A stretch of 64,000 nt of DNA from Lepas anatifera (lineage: Eukaryota > Arthropoda > Thecostraca > Lepadidae). A program made the translations under genes and the position numbers. The notes beneath the pieces are model-generated. The model searched no databases, was not told where the DNA came from, and worked only from the letters and a program-made list of their open reading frames with translations. Shown here in pieces: positions 1 to 10,890 of the stretch. The stretch's first letter is position 1, and every line of letters begins with the position of its first letter. Location: contig JAOTON010001033.1 of the NCBI GenBank assembly GCA_034440635.1, forward strand, positions 496,001-560,000, given 5' to 3'.

Positions 1-321
1 TTGAGAAAGGAACTGATTGGATGCATCGAGCTGAGTGGTGGTGTAAATAAAGTGACCGTGGAAAACCTGCTATATTATGTTGACAGCAAAAGAGGTTCTA
101 ACTTATCTGGTTCCGAGCTCCACAAATGCAAGGCAGCACTTCGTGTTTTTCTGACAAAGGCAAAAGCACGTTGGAACGAAGCAGGACGGCACAAGGAGCG
201 TTTTTTTTTTGCAAAAACAAGGCATGACTTGATTCAGAACTGGAAGACATATTTATGGGATCTTCTGCACCTCAAGAGGCAACTACCTCCGTCATACGGG
301 GACGGCCCGTTCCTATTTTGA
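1..321 (+). pseudogene. Open-frame fragment, probably TE-derived, running in from upstream
   Basis: An open frame runs from the first base of the window to a TGA at 319-321. It has no ATG near its start, so it is either the continuation of a gene or pseudogene from outside the window, or an exon. The product is basic, contains a clustered KARWNEAGRHKERFFF segment with a run of T at 207-217 encoding phenylalanines, and has no recognisable domain. It shares reading phase with the frame at 391-921, separated by three stops (319, 382, 385), so the two may be parts of one interrupted TE protein. Function unknown. Confidence 0.3.
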
Positions 322-390
322 CCGACTGAAGTCAGCGAACGCCAAGTGACGTGCAACAGCAAAGCTATCCACGCACTGTGCTGATAAACT

Positions 391-921
391 TTGCATGCAG
401 CGAAAAGGCGATCAAGGTCTGAAGGAAGAAGAGATTTGTCTTACGTATTAAAGGAAGCAACAGTGACACCCTCTCTCCCCTCTAAAGTGCGGAGACTACT
501 GCAACGTTCTGTGTCTGAGCCTCGTATATATAGCATGGTTGAGGCCCTGGCTGTATTTATCGATGCTCGGCACACCAAATCCACGTGGCAATATACCCGA
601 CTGTCGGCAAAGCAGCAAGGTGCATATGTCTATCCCACATACAACATAATCCGGGAAGCCAAAGCTGATAGTTTACCCGACAGTATAAATGTGGATCCCA
701 ACCGGGCCGCGGTACCTCTGCAGTCTTTGCTGCTGGTCGTGAGCTCTTCTTCTGCGCCTGAGCGCCTTTGGAGAAGAGCTCAAAACAAGCACCGGCTTGC
801 AGCTGATGCTCTAGCTCTCCTGAGTAGGGACATCTCCCTGGAGCTTTCAAGATCAACTCCTTCCACGTCTGCAGCGGTTGGAGCTCCGAGCATTGATTCG
901 GACATGAGTGATGAGGAATAA
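391..921 (+). CDS. Hypothetical protein fragment resembling invertebrate TE-like uncharacterised proteins
   Basis: The frame is open from 388 to TAA at 919-921, about 176 codons with no convincing ATG start; a possible splice acceptor (TTGCATGCAG) ends at 396. Around residues 50-95 it reads EALAVFIDARHTK and then YVYPTYNIIREAKADSLP. From memory this recalls a block (VDAxLTK...YP.Y..i..AK.eCyP) common in large uncharacterised arthropod and cnidarian proteins thought to come from mobile elements. I cannot verify that here. The end is acidic (SDMSDEE), plausible as a natural C-terminus. A TTAA-flanked MITE starts 37 bp downstream. It could also be a non-functional relic, since no promoter or in-frame start is visible. 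Confidence 0.35.
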   Translation: MHAAKRRSRSEGRRDLSYVLKEATVTPSLPSKVRRLLQRSVSEPRIYSMVEALAVFIDARHTKSTWQYTRLSAKQQGAYVYPTYNIIREAKADSLPDSINVDPNRAAVPLQSLLLVVSSSSAPERLWRRAQNKHRLAADALALLSRDISLELSRSTPSTSAAVGAPSIDSDMSDEE

Positions 922-957
922 GCAGCGCACAATGACCTCAGGTTGGTCCATATCACC

Positions 958-1414
958 TTAAAGGGAATTTGGCACCTTGGTCGAATCCTGGAATTTAGTG
1001 TAATTAGGCATACTTTTTAGTCAAAATTAATGAAACCACTCATGATTTCTCTGAAAAATGTACAATAAGCTCAATATTTGGTTTTTAAAAATAATCCTCT
1101 AGAAAAAGAAATAAATATCAGATTGTGGATGATGTCACGATCTGGCAACCACTACCATACTTGAAACGCTTCAAGGGCTTCGATTGGCTGATGCTCATCG
1201 TGACGTCAGCATATGTCGTCACACCAGTAGCTCACAACAATGGCCGCCGGCGACGGGGGCTGAGGGGGCTGGTGTCAGGTAGGTTTTAGCTTTTTTCTAC
1301 GGAAATATCGAGTTCCAAGACAAATGAAATATGGAGTACCGGGTTTTCCCACCTGCTTTACAACTTGGCTATCTCAGTTAAAATCACGTTGTGAAGGTGC
1401 CACATTCCCTTTAA
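958..1414. mobile_element. TTAA-flanked MITE (piggyBac/Kolobok-like)
   Basis: A 457-bp element is bounded by TTAA at 958-961 and 1411-1414. Its 17-bp terminal inverted repeats are AGGGAATTTGGCACCTT (962-978) and, inverted, AGGGAATGTGGCACCTT (1394-1410), differing at one base. TTAA target choice is known for piggyBac and Kolobok superfamilies. No transposase is encoded. The centre holds a perfect CRE-type TGACGTCA near 1201-1208 and a CpG-rich stretch with ATGGCCGCCGGCGAC (1239-1253) that soon meets a stop. Confidence 0.8.
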
Positions 1415-1653
1415 GCGGGGCGTTGATTTCATGAAAAGCGTTCTCTTTGTAATCATAGAAACAAATACAGGTCCAGAGCCAAATTCTTTATGGCTGACGT
1501 TTAGTCGTGACATCACAAGTAGTCTTTTACTGACGAAGTCCGTTTGGTAGCATTCACGCGTGAGAGAATGAGATAGGTAATATTGATATTATTTTTCATA
1601 AAACGCCTACAACGCAATCACTAAGTCTAACTTGTCTCAGTCTTCTAAGTTTA
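1415..1653. other. AT-rich spacer, nothing recognised
   Basis: The spacer holds no frame with coding character, no repeat and no regulatory pattern I can defend. It ends at the target duplication of the next element. Confidence 0.5.
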
Positions 1654-1892
1654 GTTGACAACAGGGGTGGAGATCTCTTTTCAAACCAGGGGGGTTCCGG
1701 TCCGGTCGGGGCCACAGGAGTGGATGCTTTTCGTAAAAAAATGAAGACACTAAAATTCAGGCAATGCCTATAAATATCGTAAGAAGCCCTATGATGGTGG
1801 GATTTTTACACGAGCCGGATCATGACTTCCTCGGGAGGTAAAATCGACATGTATGTACATTTCAACACACTTCGAGCATTTAATCAGATTTT

Positions 1893-2522
1893 TTGGAAAC
1901 TCAATATGAGATACGGGTCCAAACCTCTGCCGTTGACTCGGTCTTTGAAAGGATAGCGATTATAACGTACCGTGCGCTTTTTAATCTGGTCCTCAATGAA
2001 AACGTGTTAGCAGCAGACACGTCAGCGTGTGAAATGAAATACATTTCAATGCTCAAGTCTAGCGCATTCCCTTCTGAGAAGTCTTATGACCCCAGCATTT
2101 GGTGCATCATTATCGCCTAAAACGATTATTACAACACATATATTTTGATGATATACTAAACCACCAAAAAATAATGAGCCATGCTACAATATGGCGATAG
2201 CTAGGTCCAATATGCTGTTTCCACAAAATTGGCACATTTTCTACGCTCTTTCTCCCCTGTCTCACTCACTTTATGGTCTTTCCTCTACAATTCCAAGAAA
2301 AACTGCACTATACATCAAACGAAATTTTATAAAATAAAAAATGCCACGAAAGTTCCTGCCTTGAATGTGTGGACAATTCAACAGTTTTTATTAACACTCG
2401 CCCCGCTACGTAAACCCTTGCATGACGCGCCCCGCTGGGGGGCGTTTTTCACCCCTCCCCTCCGTATCTCGTTTCCCACGAAAGCTAAAGGAAAATTACG
2501 GGTGACATTAGAAAGCTCTTGA
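1893..2522 (+). other. Left arm of giant element 1, no gene
   Basis: Two short open frames (1893-2120 and 2229-2522) lie here but have random-looking composition and no motif. The AT-rich arm precedes the inverted-repeat module. I see no coding sequence. Confidence 0.5.
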
Positions 2523-2652
2523 CAAGACGAAGATAATTTTCGAGAGACGAAGGTTCCATAGGCTTACAACAGAGCAGTGTACGTTTCTCTATCCAGATCT
2601 GCCCTCAGGACAGCTAGAGCAAATCTTGATGCATCATTGGATTCCTCTCATC

Positions 2653-3891
2653 GCAGCGAATCGAATGATGTATAATATGACCTTACTAGGTCAAATAATG
2701 AAAATGACCTGACCTCGAGCTACGTCAGGGTCAGAGTGACCTGGTATGGTCATGGTGCATATCAATCGACTCTCCGTGATAATATAAGCACAATGCAAGC
2801 AAAATGGGAGCTTTTTCTCAATTCAGTGAAAAGTTATTGGCAAAACAATCACTCTATGCTCCCGTGACCTGATATGACCTTTGAGAGGTCAGATACTCAA
2901 AAATTCAACTTTACGGTCAAGATCGTGCTAAGAATAGACGGTTTGAGGATTTTGAGCTTTATCTATCCAGTATTTACTGAAAATGAGCCCATTCTATTTT
3001 TCACCATAGACATAATGGGGTGACCAAAAATTGACCCCACCTTAGGTCAACAATATCAAAATTCCGAGATAGCAGATTTGTAGACCCTAATGGCCTTATC
3101 ATATTGTGGAAGTTTCAACCTGATCGGTTCGCTGATGTTCCCTGGGCGCCGCTTCAAACTCGTGATTTTAGGTTTTGAGGTCGGGTCACTTGACCTTGAA
3201 TAACTCCTTGACCTGACCTTAGCTAAAAAATTAGGTAAGGTGTGTGAAATTAATTAGGGATAAGGTACTGTAAGTTTCGTTGTTCTGCGTGTCTTCCTTT
3301 TTGAGCTATCTGGGAAAAAACCAGGAGGGGGCGAATTCCCCCAGCGGAGTGCGTGTTAAAACGCGCATTAACGGGGGCGGGTACCCGCTCCCCTCGTGTT
3401 TTTGGAGATAGCGTAAAAACGGCGGTGCGTAGCGCCGCCGTACTTGGCATGCCTTTTTTCTTATCATTTTTACAACTTTTGTCAAAATTCTAAGGTTAGG
3501 TCATCTCAGGTCAGGTCATCAGTGCAGGTCAAGTGACCTGAGCTAAAAAAAGTTTAAGATAGCATAAGTCGGAATAGGGAGAACTGATCCGATTGAAACT
3601 CATCACATAATAGGCCCGAGTTCTCTAAAATCTGGTCCGGTATTTTTTATATCGATGACCGAAGGCCATGTACGAGCCATGACCTATCCATTGGAAATAC
3701 ATGGGGAAAAGTGGGAACATGGGAAATCTAAATAACTTGATAATGCATGGTGACAGAGTGTTTATTTAAGCTTTATCTGATTGTCATTGTCTTTGCGGAT
3801 CTAATGATATGCACTTTGATCTAATTTGACCTTGACCTGATTTGACCTAGTAAGGTCATATTATACATAATTCGATTCGGCTTGCTGCGGG
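2653..3891. repeat. Long inverted repeat enclosing AGGTCA-rich DNA
   Basis: About 44 bp at 2653-2696 reappears inverted at about 3839-3891. Both arms contain AATCGAAT, TATAATATGACC and TTACTAGGTCAAAT; the right arm has a 4-5 bp insertion near its outer end. No target duplication is visible at the outer ends, so this may be an old foldback element or a symmetrical module of the giant element rather than an independent insertion. Confidence 0.65.
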
Positions 3892-4030
3892 TATTTCAGT
3901 GCTCTAAATTGTTTTGCCCTATCATTACTTGTTCAGATGCAATGACCAAAAACGTTCATTTACATGTTATCCTTTTGACGGCATGTTTTGACTTCTAGTG
4001 ACCTTAAATATGACCTGACAAGAAATAGTT
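2680..4030. repeat. AGGTCA/TGACCT-rich segment
   Basis: The hexamer AGGTCA or its complement TGACCT recurs dozens of times at irregular spacing. Dense clusters sit at 2679-2760, 2868-2892, 3168-3230, 3494-3545 and 3822-3862. AGGTCA is the half-site of many nuclear receptors, but the irregular spacing is also what a decayed short tandem repeat would leave. Confidence 0.6.
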
Positions 4031-4539
4031 CAATTATTTCGATGGAGAAGTGGATGGGCTACCTAACGCCGCTTATCGTTTTTCGCTACCTAGCATGCTT
4101 ATCGAGATTTTAGGGGAGGGGTGGGCACCCACCCCACCCCCGTCAAAGCGGAGGTGCCTCAGACCCCCGTCAATGCGCATACTAAATCACTTTCGTGATA
4201 CTTTTTCGTGTGTAGAATCATGGGTCCCGCCGCCAGGGGGACGGGGATACGCAACCCCCACTTTTGAGAGTGGAAGAGGACGGATTATGTTTTGTCCCCC
4301 TTCCCCGTCAATTTTCACGCAGGGTCCCATTATGTTGTCCTGAGTATTGAACTCATTATAGCGAATAACATAGATATAGCAATAAAAAACGGGCCTCCTG
4401 CAAACACACCAATGACAACCACAATTTCTTTCCAATACCTGACTGTGGGTACAGACGCCCATTTTGGTCTCTCAGGGGGCCCTTTACTGGCTCAGGAATC
4501 CCGCAATCAAGTCAGAAACCCTCTGTAAATTATATTTTC

Positions 4540-7060
4540 AGTGGGCCCTAGGCCAGCTAAATAGACCCATCACCAAACCAGGGTGCCAGAGGAGCTAAGG
4601 GTCCCAAAAAGCTCAGGAGTCCCCAGATCAGCACGATGTGCCCAGACAAACTAAATGGATCCATAACAGTTAAACGGGCCCAATGCCACTTCAATGGACA
4701 CCAATCCATCTAGGGGCCCTAGGACCAAATCAGGAACCTCTTACATAATTCCTCTCAGGGGCCCTTTTTAGCTCAGGGGGCCCAATCTCAGCTTGAGCCC
4801 CAATATCACTCCAGGAAGTCCTGTGCAATAACCTCCCAAGGACCCAGAACAGCCCAGAGGCCTTTTGCATAACTCCCTCTCAGAAGACCCAATGTCAATT
4901 CAGGAGGCCCAGGCAAACACAAGAGCCCCAAGATCAGCGCAGGGGCTTAACCATCTAAACAAGTCCTAAATAAGCTCAGGGGACCAACACTTGCTCAGGG
5001 AGCCAAGCTTCACCTCAGAGGGCGCAGACACGCTGAGGGGGTCCAAAAGCAGCTCAGGGGGCGAAGATACGTTGAAGGGGCCCGAAAGCAGCTTAGGGGG
5101 TGCAGATACGTTGAAGGGGCCCAAAAGCAGCTCAAGAGGCCTATACAAACTAAGAGGGCTAAACCAGCGGGGTGCGTAGACGAGTTCACGGAGCCCAAGA
5201 TATGCACAATGGGGCCGCAAACAAGCCAAAGGGGCCCATACGTCAAACAGACCCGATACCGACCCAGGGGGCACTTGTAAGCTCAAGGGACACTGATCCA
5301 GCTACGGGCCATAGGACCGAGTCAAAAACCTCTAATGTAGCGCCTCTCGGGGGTCCTTACCGGCTAAAGTGACCTCAAACCAGCTTGCGCCCCAAGACAA
5401 AGTCAGTGGCCTCCTGTGTAATACCCTCTCATAGTCCCAGATCAGCCCAGAGACCCCTTGGAAAATTCTCTCTCTGGAGGCCCAAACCCAACTCAGCGGG
5501 GCTCAAGATCAGCTGAGAGGGCCCTTGACGGCTCAAAAAGCGCCAGTGCCAGCACCGGGGTTTCAAGATCAGTCAGGGGACCCTGAACATCTAAAAGGGC
5601 CTCGGATTAGCTCAGGCGGCCAGGCCCGCTGTGAGGACTCTAAATTGGCTTAGCAGGCCCAGAAAAATTCAGGGGCCAGACCAGTTAGGCCCCGACGATT
5701 TCAAGGAACCTAGATCAGCACAATATGGCCCGGACAAGCCAAATGGCTCATACCCGGGTAAAGGGCCCAATACCAGCTCAGGGGCCCTAACCAGCTCAAA
5801 GGGATACCAATCCAGCTATGGGCCTTACGATCAAGCCAGGGACCTCCTGAATAAATCCTCTCAGGGGCCCTAGACCAGTTCATGATCCCTGAGCCAGCTA
5901 AGGGTCTAACGCCGAGCCAGTAGCCGTATGTGCAATATCCTCTCACGGCCTCAGAACAGCCCAAGGGGGCTACCTGCAAAACTTCCTCTCCGACGGCTCA
6001 AAACCAACTCAGGGGTCGCAAGACCAGCTGATACCAGATAACTGGCCCCGACAAGCGCAGGGCACTCCAGTGCCAACACATGGGCTTCAATATCAATGTG
6101 GGGGCCTAGTTATCTAAAGGGGCCCAGATCCGCTGAGAGGACTCAATATCACGTCAGATGACCCACCAAGAACTCAGCGGGCCCAGGCCTATTCAGGGAC
6201 CGCAAACCCGTCTGGTCAGGAGATCCAGAAAAACTCAGAAGACGATACCGACTTAGGGCCTCAATCTCAAGTCTAGAACCCCCTGTGCAAGAGTCTCTCT
6301 GGGGCCCAGAACAGCAAGGGGCCCCTAGTGAAGCTCCGTCTCAGTAGGCATATAACCAACTCGGGGTTCCAGAACATCCCAGGGATTCCAGAACATCTCA
6401 GGGGTCCCGAACCCATTTAAGGGAGGCCCCATACCAATTCAGGAGGGTCAGACAAGATAAAGGGCCCCCAAAGAGCTCAGGGGTCCCAGTGTCAGCCCAG
6501 GGGTCCATATCAGCCCATGTGTCTCAAGATAAGTGGCCCCCAGTACGGCCCAAGAGCCACCTACGAAATTTTTATCTCAGGAGGCACAAATTCAGTTCAG
6601 GGTGCTGACCAGCTTAGGGATCCGAAGACTACCTGGCAGGCTCCATTACAGTTCAGGGACCCGGACCAGAAAATGGGCCCACGATGAGCTTAAGGGCTCA
6701 TGCCCCAACTCTGAGGGCTCAACTTTAGCCCAGGCTTCTCAAGATCACTGCAGGGGACCCGACCATGCAAAGAGCCCAGACCAGTTCAAGGGCCCACACC
6801 ATCCCAGTGGCTCAAACGAGTTGGAGGTCTTAGTCCTCTTCAGGGACCGCAGACCAGCTTAACTTCACGGGATCCAAACACTGTTCATAGGTGGGGGGGG
6901 GGCAATACCAACGCGAGAGCTCCACGCTAATTCGGAGGCCCAGTCCAACTAAGAGGCCCTGAATAGGCTCAAGCAGCGCCAAATCAACTCGGGGCCCATA
7001 CCAGCTCAGGGGTCCTGACACCGCTCGGAGACCTTAGCACGCGAAGTTCAGGGGGTTTTA
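4540..7060. repeat. Degenerate ~20-30 bp minisatellite with CAGCTCAGGGGCCC core
   Basis: For about 2.5 kb the sequence is a chain of diverged units built on CCAGCTCAGGGGCCC and CAGATCAGCTCAGG, with spacing of roughly 20-30 bp and heavy point mutation. The inverse complement of the same core fills 48611-50400 in giant element 3, so the two arrays are probably related. Any open frames inside are by-products of the array. Confidence 0.75.
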
Positions 7061-7499
7061 AAGTGCCCCCCATATTGTTCCAAGGTGGCCGGAGAACCAT
7101 TAGCCGCCAGAATGCGCTACTGGGACATCGCTACTCGGAATAAGAATACTGCCAATATACGCTACTCAGAGAAAGCATGAGCGCATCAATTGGTGAGTGG
7201 AGTTGAAAATTGGTCCAATGTTTTTACCTATAGGCTTTACAATTCAGACTCATATTTTGAGATCTCTGCAATCGCGCGGTCGCATCAGTTCGCCTGCACT
7301 GTAGACCAAGTGGTGACGTTATAATGTCATATAATATTGCAAACAATTAGGCTAAAATTACTCCACTATATTGAAGATGACCAGGCTCTAAATTACTTTT
7401 TTCCCTTAAATTGTTTCGAATTTCAATTCTCCCACGATGCTTTAGAGGTGGACAAAAGGGCTAAGCTCAGAGCGCCTATGAACCATAAATGATAAAATA

Positions 7500-8000
7500 A
7501 TAAGGTCATACAATCGGGTTATATGTCAATCACCCTATATAAAGGTCAAGGTCACATGTCAAGGTAATTTAACCCAGTGTTCCAGACAGATGGCATTCCT
7601 CTGTATAACGTATGCTTAACTGTGACTTCATAGTCAAGATTACTTACTGTCAAGGTCGATGTCACTGGACAAGGTCAAAGTCTTTTTCAAGGCCAACCCT
7701 CATTTCCGGCTCATAGGCTGCTACAGTGCCAGTTATATTGTACGTTAGTGGGAGTAGGTTCTGTCAATAATAGGTCATTTACCTTGAATGACCTTGACTT
7801 AAACTTTCAGAGGACATTGAGTGGGACCCTCCCCCTATGACCTTAGTTCCTTCGCAGTGTATTACCGCTTTTTCGGCATAATCACGGCATTTCCCAATAT
7901 GTTTCCAGCAAGGTTCATATGTGACCTTTACAACCTCATTTGAACTTGAAGATACTGAGCTAGGTCAACGAAACTTAACCATAACGTAAATCACTATCGC
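7500..8000. repeat. Second AGGTCA-rich segment of giant element 1
   Basis: Motifs such as AAGGTCAAGGTCACATGTCAA, GTCAAGGTCGATGTCACTGG and AATGACCTTGACTT recur between the minisatellite and the right end. The composition matches the left arm of the same element, supporting a single origin for both arms. Confidence 0.55.
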
Positions 8001-8507
8001 CCTCACGCACCTCCCAACGGGCGATTTCTGACCCTCTTGGTTTCCGAGATCTCAGCGTGGGGGTGGGCACTTCAGGATTCTTCACTGCACGTTCACGCCA
8101 GACCCCTCTCCACTGCGCATGTTAAGGTAAGAACACATGGCCCAACACTACATCACTCACCCTCTGTGAAAGACCGACTTTGGGTACTGCTTAGCTCAGC
8201 TGAGGGACCTTAGACCAGCTCGGGTGCTTGTACTCTCCCTGACACAGAGTCGTGACGGAAAGCGGTGGCGTCACCCATGGTCTCTAGTACCCCTCTACAA
8301 AGAAGATGCAAAGGGACATATAGGTCAAATTATGATTCAGCCGATTAAACAAATACCGCGAATTGAACCATTATTACTCATGGGTTAGAAAATATTTTTT
8401 TGAGAGCAGGTGTAGGACCCGGGCTGACGCCCCCAGGTTCTCTCGATTTCCAAATCAGGGGGGTCCTGACCCCCAATCCCCCCCGGGTCTTCACCCATGG
8501 TTGACAA

Positions 8508-9300
8508 TATAAACTTTCTTTAAAACTCAATGATCCCAAAAACGACCTTAAACTTACACAAATCCGACAGCAGACCTTATGACTGATTTCGAACTAAAAA
8601 CGCGCAATGTTAAAAGGGCTGGTGAGGTCAACTGGTAACTCCCACACAAAAATAAATACTGAAATCGAATTCAGGGCACCCAATAACCCCTCTGGCCACC
8701 TCGATGATGCTTTCGGCTGATTATCTGAATAAAGAGCGATTTTGAGGGCCACCTGGCCCACCGTGCACCGCCACCGCCCGAGGGCAGAGAGGGGAGCAGC
8801 CCGCAGTCGCCGGGTCAGCGCCGCGGAGCGCCCACGACGAGCCGCGGGTCCGATCGTCTCGCACGACGGCCCCACTGGACCCAGAGCTGTCCCTGGCCCG
8901 AGCAAACAGGACACATGCGCACCGCTGTCAGACATGGCTAACAGGGCTTCCCGAATATGCCAGAGGGCGGCCTCCTACTACACGCGACGCTGCATCAGCA
9001 ATTACTAACGTGCTCGACGCAGCGGTTTCTCGCTTGAAGCGGCAGCGCGTGGATGTGGCGCGTCGGTGGCGTTGCTGGTGGGTATGAGCTAGAGGCCAAC
9101 AGCGTGGCCTCGGGGGCCGGCCCACTGCCGCGACTATCCCCAGCCAGTACCAGGTGTATGCCACCACTATCCACTCTGCCAACAGACCAAGCGTTCATTC
9201 CCAACGCCAGGGAGGACTCCGCCGGGAGGTGGTAATGTGACCATGGGCCACCCTATAGCGCCTACAATTTGCCAGATTTAGACCTTTTTTAAACCAAATT
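8508..9300. other. GC-rich single-copy DNA, no gene
   Basis: From about 8735 to 9235 the base composition rises to strongly GC-rich with CpG. Overlapping frames on both strands (for example 8594-8935 minus, 8742-9008 plus) are typical of CpG-rich non-coding DNA, with no domain or splice pattern. Confidence 0.45.
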
Positions 9301-10890
9301 TCTTTAACGATTCCTGCAGTTTTAGCACCCCTGCAAAAAATGATTGGGACCCGTCCCAGTTTCAACAACCTACTGTGCTGAGAAACAGAGCTCTATGTCT
9401 CGATACCCTCTCTTCACATATGGTCTTGTCGTTCCCCGGGCCAATTTCCGCATATGTGCGCTGATGGGCCTCGCAGGTATTGCACGAAACCAGTGCGCAC
9501 CCTTCAGAGTTCAAGTGACCGGAACGGCGGCTCGGGGGCGCCGGCGCCACACAAAGCGAAGGCAGCGCCGCTGCTCGTCCGAGCGCAGCCCCTCCACACT
9601 CGGATGGTCCGAGCAATTGAACGCGACCAAGTGCCGTCTGCCGGCCGGCCAGACGGCCTTTTTACAATAAAGCGCCGCATAAATCAGTTTGTGTGTCGCC
9701 ATCGGACGCGGCGCGGCGTGACCGCATTGGCTGCGATCGGAGGCCGTTAACGGCGGCTCCGGAGTCAGCCCTTCACGGCCGGCCGCCCCGATACCTCCCC
9801 GAACGGCACGCCGCCCGAGCGCGACCTACGGCCACCAGAGCCAAACGCCGGAACCCATTGGGCAGAAGCCTCTCCTGGAACGGCCCTGCAGCGGTGTCTC
9901 AGCGCCGCGGGGACTGGCGCGCTGCACGTGCCAATTAGTGGCTGGGGCCGTGTCTCAGTTAAGGACACGTGCCGAAACGGCGCCGTCACGTCCAGCGGCG
10001 GCGCCCCAGTGACGCCGCGCCGCCCTGCAGACTTTGGCAGCGGCGCGGCGCCCGATGCCGCGGCAGATGCAACCTTATCGCAACCACATCCACACCAGCC
10101 GTCAATTATCCGATCTGCCACAATTAGTATCAATAGTGATGGGGCGATAGGGGCGTGTTTTAGTGGCAGGGGAGCAGAGAGGATCTGGTCGGCGCCGCCG
10201 CCGCCGCAGCTGCCGCCCGGCCTTTTTATTCAGCAATCGACCGCAATTTAGCCGCCGCCAGCTACACAAAGGCACATCGGCCAATTTCGGCTGGAATCAT
10301 CGGAATAGAACAGATCCACAGGGAGATTAGTGGGCGAATGACTCTCATGACAGACTCCACAACGAACCAGGGAAAACAGGAGGGACAGCTGGAATGTGGC
10401 AACTGATCAACGTCACCACACGTTGAAGTGGCAGACAACCGAGCGTCCCAGACAAACCCGCATTCAATTAGAAAGGCATGAATTTCTACAAAGTAAAGCC
10501 CAGAACGTCTAATCACTTGTGGCTACAAAACATGGGACCAGTGAGTACAATAAACTGGGCATGATACGGAAGATCAGTGACGCGGGATTGCCAGCGTCGC
10601 TGTAACGAGAGCAGCGTCGGCGCCGACAGCCTGCTCCCAGTTTGGCGGTGGAGTCGGACGGCTGGAAGTGGACCCGGCGGCGGCCAGCGGCTTCCAGGCC
10701 GGACCCACCGCCATCGCCGCTCATTACAATTTCCATGAGCGTACACACCGTCTGCGTGCGGGTGACCAATGACGGAGGCCGACGACAGCTGATCGGCCAA
10801 TCAGTGGGCGACACCGGCCAGCGCGTGGGTCTGCGCTGTCGCCACCGAGGACTGGGCCTTGGTGCGCTCGACACTGCTCGACTCAGCCTT
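9301..10890. other. GC-rich single-copy island with AT-rich homeodomain-type cores
   Basis: The island is CpG-rich but interrupted by short AT cores such as GCATAAATCAGTTT (9677-9690), TTTTTATTCAGCAATCG (10223-10239) and CCGCAATTTAGCC (10239-10251). This is how intronic enhancers often look. No coding exon with both splice sites was found. Regulatory function is an inference only. Confidence 0.3.

Larger units (their letters stand above)
1662..8499. mobile_element. Giant hAT-like non-autonomous element 1 (6.8 kb)
   Basis: The 8-bp sequence GTTGACAA occurs at 1654-1661 and again at 8500-8507, immediately outside imperfect inverted ends CAGGGGTGGAGATC (from 1662) and CATGGGTGAAGACC (read inward from 8499), which match at 11 of 14 positions. 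An 8-bp duplication with CAG-type termini is the signature of hAT transposons. The interior has no transposase. It is two AGGTCA-rich modules (about 2660-4030 and 7500-8000) on either side of a 2.5-kb degenerate minisatellite. A GTGGGCAC...CAGACCCC...TGCGCAT module recurs in the same orientation at about 4100-4195 and 8045-8130. Confidence 0.72.
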
